Positions 16,367 through 25,457 of a stretch of DNA of 64,000 nucleotides are shown one piece after another. The translations under genes were made by a program, and so were the position numbers. Each line of letters opens with the position of its first letter. The stretch's first letter is position 1. Source of the DNA: Limnohabitans sp. Lineage in GTDB: Bacteria; Pseudomonadota; Gammaproteobacteria; Burkholderiales; Burkholderiaceae_C. Location of the stretch: contig NZ_JAAVVW010000003.1 of assembly GCF_023910625.1 (NCBI RefSeq), forward strand, positions 1,178,001-1,242,000, in the 5' to 3' direction. The notes beneath the pieces were generated by a model, which made no database searches, was not told the origin of the DNA, and worked only from the letters and a program-made list of their open reading frames with translations.

Positions 16367-17461
16367 TCAGGATTGAGCGAACAACTGGGCATAGACACGC
16401 CCAATGCCTTCGGCCTCGCGGGCCAAAGAGAATTGGTCAAGCACACGCTGGCGGGCCGCCTTGCCCATGCGCCGGGCTTGTTCGCGGTCAGACAAAATCC
16501 GCTCCAGCGCTTGTGCCAAGCCGCGAGCATCTCCTGTGTCGACCATTTCACCCGTCAAACCGGGAATGCTCAACTGGTCAAACGCACCCGTTCGCGAACA
16601 CACCAGGGCGCACTCTGTGCCAGCAGCCTCAAACGGAGTCAAACCAAAAGGCTCATACCGTGGGCAGGCCACACACACCAGACAGCGCTGGTACCAAAGG
16701 TGGACCTGCCCGGCAGGCACCTCACCCAAAAAGAACATGCGCTCGGACAAGCCAGCCGCCTCAATCTTGGCCTTCAGCGCCTCTTGGTAGGCCTGATGCC
16801 TGGCTTGGGCCAAACCGGCAATCACAGCTGTGGCCCCGGGCAACCGGGGCAGAACTTCGATCATGGCATCCACAAACACATCGGTGCCTTTGTCGGGCCT
16901 GACCCGACCAAACACACCGATACCGTACTCGCCGGGCAAGCCGGACTCTTTCCAGGCGCTGAGTTTGTCTGCCGCTGGCGAAAAACGTGACAAATCGATG
17001 CCATGGGGCACCACGGCCGTGGTGTTGGGCACAAAAGATGCTGCCAAGGAGGTGGTCGAAATCACCGCGTCCATTTTGGAAATCAACCACCGCGGAAATG
17101 CACCATGCAAGTGCTGGGCAGCCGAGGTGAAGACCAACTTGATCGGCAGCCGCAGGACGTCGCGGGCAAAAATAGCAGCCATCATCTCGGGGTCACGTCG
17201 GACATGCCAGATGCGAAAAGCGCGACCGCTGGGCGCATGTCGCGAAAGGCGAATGGCCTGCCACAAGCCCATGCCCTCAATGCCGTTGGACATGCGGTTG
17301 CCGCAAAAACCCAAACGCCATTGCAGCGCCTGCAAGGGCACCAAGGCGTTGATGGTGGCGGACACACCGGTGTACCGCTTTTTCAGGTTAAAAACAATGA
17401 CCTCTGGGTCTGAGCTCAGCGCGGCAGTGTCCTTGTTCATGGCAGGCTTTCGAGCACCCAT
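16367..17461 (-). CDS. Glycosyltransferase family 4 (LPS core type)
   Basis: A GT4-type glycosyltransferase of 364 residues from the ATG at 17,461 (a TTG two codons upstream and an ATG at 17,440 are alternatives). The N-terminal Rossmann domain is followed by the donor-binding domain with GIGVFGRVRPDKGTDVFVDA and YEPFGLTPFEAAGTECALVC, the E-x7-E region. It lies between the phosphomannomutase gene (overlapping start and stop region) and waaA, all on one strand, so a lipopolysaccharide core sugar such as mannose or heptose is likely. Acceptor and sugar cannot be read from the sequence. Confidence 0.88.
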   Translation of the reverse strand: MGARKPAMNKDTAALSSDPEVIVFNLKKRYTGVSATINALVPLQALQWRLGFCGNRMSNGIEGMGLWQAIRLSRHAPSGRAFRIWHVRRDPEMMAAIFARDVLRLPIKLVFTSAAQHLHGAFPRWLISKMDAVISTTSLAASFVPNTTAVVPHGIDLSRFSPAADKLSAWKESGLPGEYGIGVFGRVRPDKGTDVFVDAMIEVLPRLPGATAVIAGLAQARHQAYQEALKAKIEAAGLSERMFFLGEVPAGQVHLWYQRCLVCVACPRYEPFGLTPFEAAGTECALVCSRTGAFDQLSIPGLTGEMVDTGDARGLAQALERILSDREQARRMGKAARQRVLDQFSLAREAEGIGRVYAQLFAQS

Positions 17462-17463
17462 GC

Positions 17464-18868
17464 TCAATGCGCCGCAGCCTGAATTTGCGCATCGGGCTTG
17501 ACCGAGCGCAGCAGCGCCAGCATCTCGGCTTCTATGCGCTGCAAGGCGGCGTTGGTCTGGCCTTCAAAGCGCAACACCAGCACCGGCGTGGTGTTGGAGG
17601 CGCGGATCAGGCCAAAGCCATCGGGCCAGTCCACACGCAGGCCGTCGATGGTGCAAACCTGGGCAGGTGCCTTGAAGGCCTCGCCGGCCAGCGCCTGCAG
17701 CGCAGCTGTCACGCTGTGGGGCTCTCCTTCAGTGCAGGCCACGTTCAGCTCGGGCGTGCTGAAGCTGGCGGGCAGGGCATTCAAGACGGCGTTGGCATCG
17801 GGCGATTGGCTGACGATTTCGAGCAAGCGGCAACCGGCGTAGGTGCCGTCGTCAAAACCGTACCAGCGCTCTTTGAAGAAAATATGGCCACTCATCTCGC
17901 CGCCCAGGGGGGCCTGGCCACCTGCGACCTCGATGGCCTTCATCTTGGCTTTGATCAGCGAATGCCCTGTTTTGTACATCAAGGGCTGACCGCCCGCAGC
18001 CTCAATGGCCGGGGCCAGGCGCTGTGAGCATTTGACGTCAAACAAAATGGCGCCGCCCGGCACACGGCTGAGCACGTCTTGTGCAAACAGCTGCATCTGG
18101 CGGTCGGGGTAAATGTTGTTGCCGTCTTTCGTGACAATGCCCAATCGGTCACCGTCGCCGTCAAAGGCCAGGCCCAATTCAGCCCCACTGGTTTTCAGGG
18201 CCGCAATCAGGTCTTGCAGGTTTTCCGGCTTGCTCGGGTCGGGGTGGTGGTTGGGAAAGTGGCCGTCCACCTCGCTGAACAGCTCGATCACTTCGCAGCC
18301 CAGAGCGCGGAAGATGCCGGGGGCCGAGGCGCCCGCAATGCCGTTGCCCGAGTCGATCACGATTTTCATGGGGCGCGACAACTTCACGTCGCCCACAATG
18401 CGCTGGGTGTATTGGGCCAGCACGTCCAGCGGCCTGACGCTGCCGCCGCCTTGCAGTTGCCAAGTCTCAGTCTCCATCATCTGACGCAGCGCCTGGATTT
18501 CATCGCCATAAATGGCGCGGCCGCCCAGCACCATCTTGAAGCCGTTGTAGTCCTTGGGGTTGTGGCTGCCCGTCACCTGGATGCCGCTTTGGCAAGCGGT
18601 GTTGGCCGAAAAATACAGCATGGGCGTGGTGGCCAAGCCAATGTCGATGACCTGGATGCCAGCCGCCACCAGACCACGGATCAGCGCGGCCGACAATGCG
18701 GGGCCACTCAGGCGGCCGTCGCGCCCCACAGCCACCGCGCTCTGGCCTTGGGCCATGAGCATGCGTGCCAAAGGCCTTGCCCAGACCTTCGGCCACTTGC
18801 TCATTCAAGGTCGACGGCACCACGCCGCGGATGTCGTAGGCTTTGAAGATCGTAGAGGTGACTTGCAT
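17464..18868 (-). pseudogene. manB: Phosphomannomutase/phosphoglucomutase with single-base frameshift
   Basis: From the ATG at 18,866-18,868 the frame reads MQVTSTIFKAYDIRGVVPST, then AEGLGKAFGTHA, and is then lost. The rest continues one base out of phase from about 18,757: MAQGQSAVAVGRDGRLSGPA, then TGSHNPKDYNGFKMVLGG (catalytic Ser in SHNPKD), LAFDGDGDRLGIV (metal loop), MSGHIFFKERWYGFDDG and RASNTTPVLVLRFEG. Joining THA to MAQG restores a normal family spacing, so one extra base near 18,757 explains the break. The total length of 1405 bases is not a multiple of three. An internal start would lack the N-terminal sheet. Sequencing error is possible, but neighbouring long genes are intact. 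Confidence 0.8.
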
Positions 18869-19102
18869 GGCGTCTGGGATTGGTCTGGGTAGGAGAGGCT
18901 CCAGCCTGGCCGCTGGGAAGGTGAGCGTCCTTGTATTGTAGGTGCTGAGGCCCGCCCACCAGCCGAAATCACGGGTCCGAAAACGGCACATTCCTAAGCG
19001 TTCAGGACAGCGCCATTTATGGCTAACATGCCCTTCATGAAACGCCATCAGCATGCCTCCCCCACAAGTTCGGCCCTGAATCGGCAAAAGGCTTGATCCT
19101 CG

Positions 19103-19340
19103 GAGCGCTGCTACCAGGCCATGTCCTGAAAGAGATGCCGCCTGGGACGGTCTTTTTTTCACCGGCGTCACGTCCACCGGTATTTATTGCCGCCCGGTCT
19201 GCCGGGTGAAACTGCCGCGTGCCACGTGAATTGCCAAGTTTTTTGAAACGGCAGCGCAAGCCGAGTCCCATGGCTTCAGACCTTGTTTGCGCTTGCCGCC
19301 CGGAGATGGCCCCCGCGCGGCGCTACTTGGTCCACCACCG
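19103..19340 (+). pseudogene. Decayed Ada-type zinc/methyl-acceptor domain
   Basis: Fragments of the N-terminal Ada domain can be read in different frames. ERCYQAMS (19,103-19,126) ends at a TGA. One base on, ERDAAWDGLFFTGVTSTGIYCRPVCRV reads in pieces (GVTSTGIYCRPVC holds two of the four zinc cysteines) to a TGA at 19,227-19,229. The same frame then gives FFETAAQAESHGFRPCLR, and one base on CRPEMAPARR with the last cysteines. So at least one nonsense codon and several frame slips separate the start from the AraC/AlkA part. The original gene was evidently an Ada-AraC-AlkA fusion whose first domain is lost. Confidence 0.75.
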
Positions 19341-20606
19341 ATGCGCAGGCCCTTGTGGCCTGAATTCGCGGCCCAGCAACTGCACATGGCCATCGACCAT
19401 GGCCGCAAACCACCCACCCTGAGCACCTTGGCCGCACAACTGGGCGTGAGCGACCGGCACCTGCGCCGCATGTTCACGCTGCATTGGCAGGTCTCGCCGC
19501 TGCAATACCTGCAAACCCAACGCCTGCTGCGGGCCAAACAGTGGCTGCACGACAGCCCGATGTCCGTGGCCCAGGTGGCCCAAGCCAGCGGATTCGGCTC
19601 GGCCCGGCGCATGTATGCGGCGTTTTCAAAGCATTACCGACTCAGCCCAGGACAACTTCGCCCGGCCCGCACGCAGCGCCAGGCCGCATCCGTTAGCGGC
19701 GCGCCATTGGCCATGGAACTGCACTACCGGCCACCGTGCCAGATCGCGCAGCTGTGGCAATTTTTCAAAACCCGTTCGCTGGAGGGCATGGAGAGCTGGC
19801 GCGGCGAAGGCACGCAAGCCCAGTTGCGTCGCACCGTGCGCTGGCCCCATGGCCCCAGCGTGATCAACGGCTGGTTGACGGTCCGCTGGGACAACCTGCA
19901 CCCTTGGGTCCATCTTCGCGTCAGCCCCAACTTGCTGCCCGTGCTGCCCGCTCTGGTGGCGCAGGTGCGGGACTGGCTGGACCTGGATGCCCAGCCCGCC
20001 GCCATCGCCCAGGTGCTTGAGCCCGCATTTCCACACGCCATGGGCCAGCGTTTGCCGGGGGGCCTGGATGGATTCGAGCTGGCCGTGCGCGCCATTTTGG
20101 GTCAGCAAATCACCGTCAAGGCCGCACGCACGCTGGGGCAGCGCTTGGTCCAAGCGCTGGGCACGCCTTGCGAAACACCTTGGCCTGAACTGAACCGAAC
20201 CTTTCCCAGCCCGGCGTGCCTGGCGCTGGAGGAAAACGCCGCGCTCATGGGAAGCCTGGGTGTGGTGCGCCAAAGGCAAAAAGCGATTCAGGCACTGGCA
20301 CGGGCGGTTGAATCGGGCGCGCTAAAGCTGCACCCCAAAGCCCCGTTGGAGCCCACTTTGCAGGCACTGATGGCCTTGCCCGGCATCGGCCCCTGGACGG
20401 CGCATTACATCGCCATGCGTGCTTTGCGCTGGCTGGATGCCTGGCCGGTGCAGGATGTGGCCTTGCAAACCGCCTTGGGCGTGCGCCAACACCCCCGCCC
20501 CACGCAGGCATTGGAACAACTCGGGCAGCCATGGCGCCCTTTTCGCAGCTATGCCCTGATTGCCGCTTGGCAGCGCCTGTCATCCTCAACCCACACAACG
20601 CCATGA
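19341..20606 (+). CDS. AraC-type HTH fused to AlkA-like 3-methyladenine DNA glycosylase
   Basis: From the ATG at 19,341 (TTG 19,287 is an alternative) the protein has 421 residues. An AraC helix-turn-helix pair spans about residues 20-110 (LAAQLGVSDRHLRRMF, VAQVAQASGFGSARRMYAAF). The glycosylase part follows. Its AlkA N-terminal domain starts near LHYRPPCQIAQLWQFF. The helix-hairpin-helix is at LMALPGIGPWTAHYIAMRAL, and the catalytic Asp lies in DAWPVQDVALQTALG. The glycosylase removes alkylated bases. The inducer domain upstream is destroyed, so the methyl-sensing switch is probably lost. The stop overlaps the ogt start (ATGA). Confidence 0.85.
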   Translation: MRRPLWPEFAAQQLHMAIDHGRKPPTLSTLAAQLGVSDRHLRRMFTLHWQVSPLQYLQTQRLLRAKQWLHDSPMSVAQVAQASGFGSARRMYAAFSKHYRLSPGQLRPARTQRQAASVSGAPLAMELHYRPPCQIAQLWQFFKTRSLEGMESWRGEGTQAQLRRTVRWPHGPSVINGWLTVRWDNLHPWVHLRVSPNLLPVLPALVAQVRDWLDLDAQPAAIAQVLEPAFPHAMGQRLPGGLDGFELAVRAILGQQITVKAARTLGQRLVQALGTPCETPWPELNRTFPSPACLALEENAALMGSLGVVRQRQKAIQALARAVESGALKLHPKAPLEPTLQALMALPGIGPWTAHYIAMRALRWLDAWPVQDVALQTALGVRQHPRPTQALEQLGQPWRPFRSYALIAAWQRLSSSTHTTP

Positions 20607-21133
20607 AAACCATCACCACGCAAGCACTGAACGGCCCTTTGGGGCCCATGATCCTGGCCGCATCGCCGCAAGGCCTGTGCGGCGTGTGGTTTGAAGGCCA
20701 GCGCCATGGCCCGACCGAGGCCGGAATGCAAAGCTGGACGAACGACAGCGACCACACGCTGCTCCAAAGCGCCTCCCGGCAACTGCTGGCCTACTTTGCA
20801 GGCGATTTGACATCGTTTGACGTGCCTTTGGACCTGTCGGCAGGCACGCCCTTTCAACAATCGGTCTGGCGCGCTTTGCTGTCCATCCCCTCTGGTGCAC
20901 ATCAAAGCTATGGCGATGTGGCCCGTCAATTGAACAACCCCCAGGCCGTTCGTGCCGTCGGCGCGGCGGTGGGACGTAACCCGGTGAGTATCATCGTGCC
21001 TTGCCACCGCGTCCTGGGTGCCGGTGGCCAACTCACGGGTTATGCAGGCGGGTTGTGGCGCAAACAGGCGCTGCTCAAACTGGAAGGCTACCCGCTCGCC
21101 CTGACATCGACTGTTCCCCTCTTTCCTGAATGA
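20603..21133 (+). CDS. ogt: Methylated-DNA-[protein]-cysteine S-methyltransferase
   Basis: A 176-residue suicide enzyme that takes the methyl group from O6-methylguanine in DNA. The active-site motif is IIVPCHRVLGAGG, with the acceptor Cys in PCHRV at about residue 134. The DNA-binding wing (TPFQQSVWRALLSIPSGAHQ, YGDVARQLNNPQAVRAVGAA) precedes it, and a C-terminal YAGGLWRKQALLKLEG follows. The start overlaps the stop of the AlkA gene by four bases, and its stop overlaps the start of the EamA gene the same way. The three genes are therefore translationally coupled. Confidence 0.95.
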   Translation: MKTITTQALNGPLGPMILAASPQGLCGVWFEGQRHGPTEAGMQSWTNDSDHTLLQSASRQLLAYFAGDLTSFDVPLDLSAGTPFQQSVWRALLSIPSGAHQSYGDVARQLNNPQAVRAVGAAVGRNPVSIIVPCHRVLGAGGQLTGYAGGLWRKQALLKLEGYPLALTSTVPLFPE

Positions 21134-22026
21134 CCTCTTCTCACGCCAAAGGCTGGCTGACCGATTTTTTGATCCTGGCCGCCATTTGGGGCTCATCCTT
21201 TTTATTCATGCGCATAGCCGCCGTCGAATTGGGTCCCCTGCCCACGGCCGCCATCCGGGTGGCCATTGCCGCCGCTTTTTTGCTGCCGATCATGCTGGCC
21301 AAAGGCCACTGGGCCCAATTGCGCAGGCATTGGAAGCCGGTGCTCTTTGTCGGGGCGCTCAACAGCGGCGTCCCCTTTGCCTTGTATGCCTTTGCCGTCC
21401 TGCACATCACCACCGGTTTGTCCTCCATCCTGAACGCGACGGTGCCCTTGTTTGGCGCGGTCGTCGCCTGGATGTGGCTGGGGGACAAACCGACCCTCTC
21501 ACGGATCGTGGGCCTGGGCATCGGCTTTGGGGGGGTGCTGCTGCTGGCGGGTGGACAAGCCAGCTTCAAACCCAACGACTCGGGCATCGCCCCTGCATGG
21601 GCAGTCGCCGCTTGCCTGGCTGCGACCACTTGCTATGCGCTCGCAGCGAGTTTCACCAAAAAACACATTCCCAGCCTGCCGCCACTGGTCACCGCCACCG
21701 GCAGCCAGATCGGGGCGACTTTGGTTTTGGCATTGCCCGCGCTGTGGTACCGCCCCGATCACATGCCCAGCGCCTCGGTCTGGTGGTCCTTGCTGGTGGT
21801 GGGGGTGTTGTGCACCGGGGTGGCCTACATCCTGTACTTCAAGCTGATCGAGAACTCGGGGCCTGCACGGGCCCTGACCGTCACCTTTTTGGTGCCGGTG
21901 TTTGCCATCGCTTACGGCGTGCTGTTTTTGGGCGAAAGCGTCACGGCCTGGATGCTGCTGTGCGGCGCGGTAATTTTGCTGGGGACTTCTTTGTCCAGCG
22001 GCTTGATCAAGCTGCCGGGGCGTTGA
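21130..22026 (+). CDS. EamA/DMT-family membrane transporter
   Basis: A 298-residue inner-membrane protein with about ten hydrophobic helices in two EamA repeats (first from DFLILAAIWGSSFLFMRIAA, second from about residue 155). These proteins export metabolites or amino acids. The start overlaps the ogt stop (ATGA). No link to DNA repair is evident beyond the shared operon. The 3' end overlaps by 20 bases with the convergent RlmN-like gene. Confidence 0.88.
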   Translation: MTSSHAKGWLTDFLILAAIWGSSFLFMRIAAVELGPLPTAAIRVAIAAAFLLPIMLAKGHWAQLRRHWKPVLFVGALNSGVPFALYAFAVLHITTGLSSILNATVPLFGAVVAWMWLGDKPTLSRIVGLGIGFGGVLLLAGGQASFKPNDSGIAPAWAVAACLAATTCYALAASFTKKHIPSLPPLVTATGSQIGATLVLALPALWYRPDHMPSASVWWSLLVVGVLCTGVAYILYFKLIENSGPARALTVTFLVPVFAIAYGVLFLGESVTAWMLLCGAVILLGTSLSSGLIKLPGR

Positions 22027-23068
22027 TGGGCCGATGAAAAGTCATGGTTTTTTCGCGCTGCACATCGCGCGCCCTGAGTTGGCCACACCCTCCATCCACA
22101 TCCTGCCCGGCTGACTGGCGCAACTTGGTCAGCACGCCGCGCTGGTGCAGCGTGCGGGCGATGGCCGCAGCCTTGTCCCAGCTCGGGCGTGCATAAGGCA
22201 AGTCGGGCACCGCGTTGTAAGGGATCATGTTCATCAGCGCGTATTTGCCTTGCAGCAAGCGCACGATGCCATCAATTTCTTCATCACTGTCGTTCACACC
22301 TTCGATCAAGGTCCATTGGTACTGGATCGGGTAGCCGGTGGCGCGGGCATAGACCTCGCCCGCCTCCACCAAATCTTGCGGGTCAAAACGCGGGGCTCGA
22401 GGCAGCAACTGCGCCCGCAGCTCGGCCCGCGTGCTGTGCAGCGACAAAGCCAGTGCAGGCTTGACAAGGCCTTGCGGCAAACGCTCGAACACCCGCGCAT
22501 CGCCCACGGTGGAAAACACCAAATTTTTGTGACCGATGTTGCCCACCGTGCCCAGCAGCTCAATGGCCTCCATCACCGCGTCCAGGTTGTGCGCGGGCTC
22601 GCCCATGCCCATGAACACCACTTTTTTGACCGGCCTGAGCATGCGCGCCAAAGCCACTTGGGCCACGATTTCGGCGCTGCCCACCTGCCGTATCAGGCCT
22701 TCGCGCCCGGTCATGCAAAACACGCAGCCCACCGCGCAACCCACCTGGCTAGAAACACACAGGCCGTCACGCGGCAGCAGCACGCTTTCCACCGTCTGGC
22801 CATCTTGCAGGCCCACCAGCAAGCGCGCCGAGCCGTCTTGCCCCGGGTGCTGCTCGCGCAGGGTGGCCAGGCCTGCAAGCGTGGCGCTGAGTGCTGGCAA
22901 AGCCTCGCGCACCGCCGTGGGCATGAAGCTGTGCAGCGGCCTGCGCCCACTGTCTTGGGGCTTGGCCTGAGCCCACAGGCGCAACACGCGCTGCTCATGC
23001 AGCGCATTGGCACCCAAGGCGCGCAAATGGTCGCGGATGTCTTGAACGCTGTGCATGGTCGTCATCAA
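22007..23068 (-). CDS. Radical SAM RlmN/Cfr-like RNA methyltransferase
   Basis: A 353-residue radical SAM enzyme of the RlmN/Cfr family, which methylate C2 or C8 of adenines in 23S rRNA or tRNA. The Fe-S motif is CAVGCVFC (C-x3-C-x2-C), within SSQVGCAVGCVFCMTGREG. Downstream are MGMGEPAHNLDAVMEAIELL, FSTVGDARVFERL and the C-terminal Cys in GQDVDGGCGQLR needed for the methyl-cysteine intermediate. It differs from the housekeeping rlmN, which usually sits near ispG, so it may be a second, uncharacterised member. It lies just downstream of slyX on the same strand. Confidence 0.85.
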   Translation of the reverse strand: MMTTMHSVQDIRDHLRALGANALHEQRVLRLWAQAKPQDSGRRPLHSFMPTAVREALPALSATLAGLATLREQHPGQDGSARLLVGLQDGQTVESVLLPRDGLCVSSQVGCAVGCVFCMTGREGLIRQVGSAEIVAQVALARMLRPVKKVVFMGMGEPAHNLDAVMEAIELLGTVGNIGHKNLVFSTVGDARVFERLPQGLVKPALALSLHSTRAELRAQLLPRAPRFDPQDLVEAGEVYARATGYPIQYQWTLIEGVNDSDEEIDGIVRLLQGKYALMNMIPYNAVPDLPYARPSWDKAAAIARTLHQRGVLTKLRQSAGQDVDGGCGQLRARDVQREKTMTFHRPINAPAA

Positions 23069-23074
23069 CCGCTT

Positions 23075-23296
23075 TCAGTAATGCGGCGGAATCTCGTCGC
23101 GCGGGTTGCGCGTCTCGGCGCCGCCGCCCGATTCAGGCAAGCGGTCACGCAGCAGGCGCAGCTCTTGAATGAGTGCGTCAATGTGTTGCTGTTGGCGGTA
23201 CACCTGAGCGTTGAGCTGGTCCAGCAGGTCTTCGGTGAAGCCGGCCTTGATCTCCAGCTCGACCAAACGATTTTCAATGGGGGTTGGGATATCCAT
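23075..23296 (-). CDS. slyX: SlyX family protein
   Basis: A 73-residue coiled-coil protein. The segment ENRLVELEIKAGFTEDLLDQ, then LNAQVYRQQQHIDALIQELR, is the family signature, with heptads of hydrophobic residues, and the tail ends ETRNPRDEIPPHY. The function of SlyX is not established. It lies 6 bp before the RlmN-like gene and is divergent from metK. Confidence 0.93.
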   Translation of the reverse strand: MDIPTPIENRLVELEIKAGFTEDLLDQLNAQVYRQQQHIDALIQELRLLRDRLPESGGGAETRNPRDEIPPHY

Positions 23297-23301
23297 GCCC
23301 T

Positions 23302-23327
23302 ATTGGACATGATTATTGGACATGATT
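23302..23327. repeat. Two perfect tandem 13-bp repeats upstream of slyX/metK
   Basis: ATTGGACATGATT occurs twice back to back (23,302-23,314 and 23,315-23,327), directly before the slyX start and upstream of the metK promoter region. It may be a double operator or a small duplication. No regulator is identified. Confidence 0.6.
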
Positions 23328-23349
23328 TAAAAGGGGTTTGATCATCTTT

Positions 23350-23484
23350 TATAATTTATTGTCGCCGAGTTATCTGAACTACTTGCAGGGCGACTCATAA
23401 ATTCTGCTAAAGCGTTCGCCAGGCTCCAAAGTTAATTAAAGGGTCGGCAACGCCGAAATCCACTTTAACCAAGGAGCTTTTTTC
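23350..23484 (+). promoter_or_regulatory. metK promoter element and leader
   Basis: A consensus TATAAT lies at 23,350-23,355. Downstream, GTCGCC (23,361-23,366) pairs with GGCGAC (23,389-23,394), and TCGGC/GCCGA (23,444-23,456) form a small hairpin. The AAGGAG ribosome site follows before the start. The leader of about 120 bases is long enough for regulation, but I do not recognise a known SAM or SAH riboswitch. No good -35 is seen. Confidence 0.45.
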
Positions 23485-24666
23485 ATGTCTCAGAACTTCC
23501 TCTTCACCTCGGAATCCGTCTCCGAAGGCCATCCCGACAAAGTCGCAGACCAGATTTCTGACGCGATTTTGGATGCCATTTTCGAGCAAGACCCCCGCAG
23601 CCGCGTGGCCGCCGAAACCCTGACCAACACCGGCTTGGTCGTATTGGCCGGCGAGATCACCACCAACGCACACGTCGACTACATCCAGGTCGCCCGCGAC
23701 ACCATCAAACGCATCGGCTACGACAACACCGACTACGGCATCGACTACAAGGGTTGCGCCGTGATGGTGTGTTACGACAAACAATCCAACGACATCGCCC
23801 AGGGCGTGAACCACGCGTCTGACGACCACCTCAACATCGGCGCGGGCGACCAAGGACTGATGTTCGGCTACGCCTGCAGCGAAACACCCGAGCTGATGCC
23901 CGCCCCCATTTACTACGCCCACCGTCTGGTCGAGCGCCAAGCCCAGTTGCGCAAAGACGGCCGTCTGCCTTTCTTGCGCCCCGACGCCAAGAGCCAGGTG
24001 ACCATGCGCTATGTGGACGGCAAGCCCCACAGCATCGACACCGTGGTGTTGTCCACCCAGCACAGCCCTGACCAATCGGAAACATCGACCAAGATGAAGG
24101 CCAGCTTCACCGAAGCCATCATCGAAGAGATCATCAAGCCCGTGCTGCCCAAAGAGTGGCTGCAAGACACCAAGTACCTGATCAACCCCACAGGCCGTTT
24201 TGTCATCGGCGGCCCCCAGGGTGACTGCGGCCTGACAGGTCGCAAGATCATCGTCGACACTTACGGCGGTGCTTGCCCCCACGGTGGCGGCGCGTTCTCC
24301 GGCAAAGACCCCTCCAAGGTGGACCGCTCGGCCGCTTACGCTGCACGTTACGTGGCCAAAAACATCGTGGCTGCGGGCCTGGCAACGAAGTGCCAAATTC
24401 AAGTGGCTTACGCCATCGGCGTGGCACGCCCCATGAACATCACGGTGAACACCGAAGGCACAGGCGTGATCTCGGACGACAAGCTGGCCGCTTTGGTCGC
24501 CGAGCACTTTGACCTGCGCCCCAAAGGCATCATCCAGATGCTGGACCTGCTGCGCCCGATCTACAGCAAGACAGCCGCCTACGGCCACTTTGGCCGCGAC
24601 GAGCCCGACTTCACTTGGGAGCGTACTGACCGCGCCGCTGCACTGAAGGCCGCCGCCGGTTTGTAA
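23485..24666 (+). CDS. metK: S-adenosylmethionine synthetase
   Basis: A 393-residue cytosolic enzyme that makes SAM from methionine and ATP. The start [20 protein letters not shown] contains the ATP-binding HPDK. Later family blocks are [57 protein letters not shown] and [20 protein letters not shown]. It is complete, preceded by AAGGAG, and followed by two hairpins, so it is probably transcribed alone. Confidence 0.98.
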   Translation: MSQNFLFTSESVSEGHPDKVADQISDAILDAIFEQDPRSRVAAETLTNTGLVVLAGEITTNAHVDYIQVARDTIKRIGYDNTDYGIDYKGCAVMVCYDKQSNDIAQGVNHASDDHLNIGAGDQGLMFGYACSETPELMPAPIYYAHRLVERQAQLRKDGRLPFLRPDAKSQVTMRYVDGKPHSIDTVVLSTQHSPDQSETSTKMKASFTEAIIEEIIKPVLPKEWLQDTKYLINPTGRFVIGGPQGDCGLTGRKIIVDTYGGACPHGGGAFSGKDPSKVDRSAAYAARYVAKNIVAAGLATKCQIQVAYAIGVARPMNITVNTEGTGVISDDKLAALVAEHFDLRPKGIIQMLDLLRPIYSKTAAYGHFGRDEPDFTWERTDRAAALKAAAGL

Positions 24667-24678
24667 TCAAGCCCCTCG

Positions 24679-24746
24679 CCCCGCCTGCCACGCAGCAGGC
24701 GGGGCGGCCAGACAGCCGCTCAACACCGATTGAGCGGCATTTTTTT
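24679..24746 (+). terminator. Double hairpin terminator after metK
   Basis: The first hairpin is a perfect ten-base stem CCCCGCCTGC / GCAGGCGGGG. The second is GCCGCTCAA / TTGAGCGGC with a six-base loop followed by seven T. The second is a classical rho-independent terminator. Confidence 0.9.
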
Positions 24747-24824
24747 GTTGCGTGCGTCCTGCCACCGAAGGGTGTCGCGGTTTTTCTGACAATGGTTGTT
24801 CATCCATTCAGAAACCTCTGCAAC

Positions 24825-25457
24825 ATGTACCTCAACCGCCTGGACGCCGCCCAACAACTGGCCAAGGCTCTGCAGAAATACCGGGGACAGCACCCCTTGG
24901 TGTTGGCCATTGCACGCGGTGCGGTGCCCATGGGGTTGGCCTTGGCCAAGGCGCTGGATGGCTCCTTCGATGTGGTGCTGGTGCGAAAACTGTGCGCCCC
25001 TCTGCAGCCCGAACTGGCCATCGGTTCGGTGGACGAAACCGGCTTGGCCACTTGGTTACCCAAGGCGGCCACAATGGGCCTGGAGGCAAACTTTATCCGG
25101 GCCGAAATCCAGCGTCAGATGAAAACCCTGAAAGCCCGCCAAAAGCAATACCGTCAGGTGCTGCCGCGTGCCGATGTCAAAGACCGGCTGGTGATCGTGG
25201 TGGACGATGGCCTGGCCACAGGGGCCACCATGCTGTCGGCACTGCGCGCCACACGCCAACAAGAGCCACTCCGCCTGGTCTGCGCGGTGCCGGTGGCCAG
25301 CCACGGAGCCTTACGCCAGGTGCAGGCTCTGGCGGACGACACCGTGTGCTTGTCAGTCCCCGATGACTTCATGGCAGTTGGGCAGTTTTACCGCGATTTT
25401 CAACCCGTGAGCGATGCCCAGGTGCTGGCCCTGCTGACTGCCCCGGCCAAGTCATAA
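24825..25457 (+). CDS. Phosphoribosyltransferase-family protein
   Basis: A 210-residue type I phosphoribosyltransferase fold. The PRPP loop is VIVVDDGLATGATMLSAL (about residues 125-142), the dinucleotide region VLAIARGAVPMGLALAKALD is at the start, and FDVVLVRKLCAP follows. Such stand-alone proteins often act in nucleobase salvage, but the substrate is unknown. The frame is open a little upstream, and the ATG at 24,825 matches the family start MYLNRLDAAQQL. It overlaps the convergent host-attachment gene by 6 bases. Confidence 0.88.
   Translation: MYLNRLDAAQQLAKALQKYRGQHPLVLAIARGAVPMGLALAKALDGSFDVVLVRKLCAPLQPELAIGSVDETGLATWLPKAATMGLEANFIRAEIQRQMKTLKARQKQYRQVLPRADVKDRLVIVVDDGLATGATMLSALRATRQQEPLRLVCAVPVASHGALRQVQALADDTVCLSVPDDFMAVGQFYRDFQPVSDAQVLALLTAPAKS

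Noticed and set aside
23361..23470. SAH/SAM riboswitch before metK (CGCCAGGCTC-like segment)
   Set aside because: The conserved GAGG-GCGC core of the SAH riboswitch and its pairing partners are missing. Only small hairpins are present.
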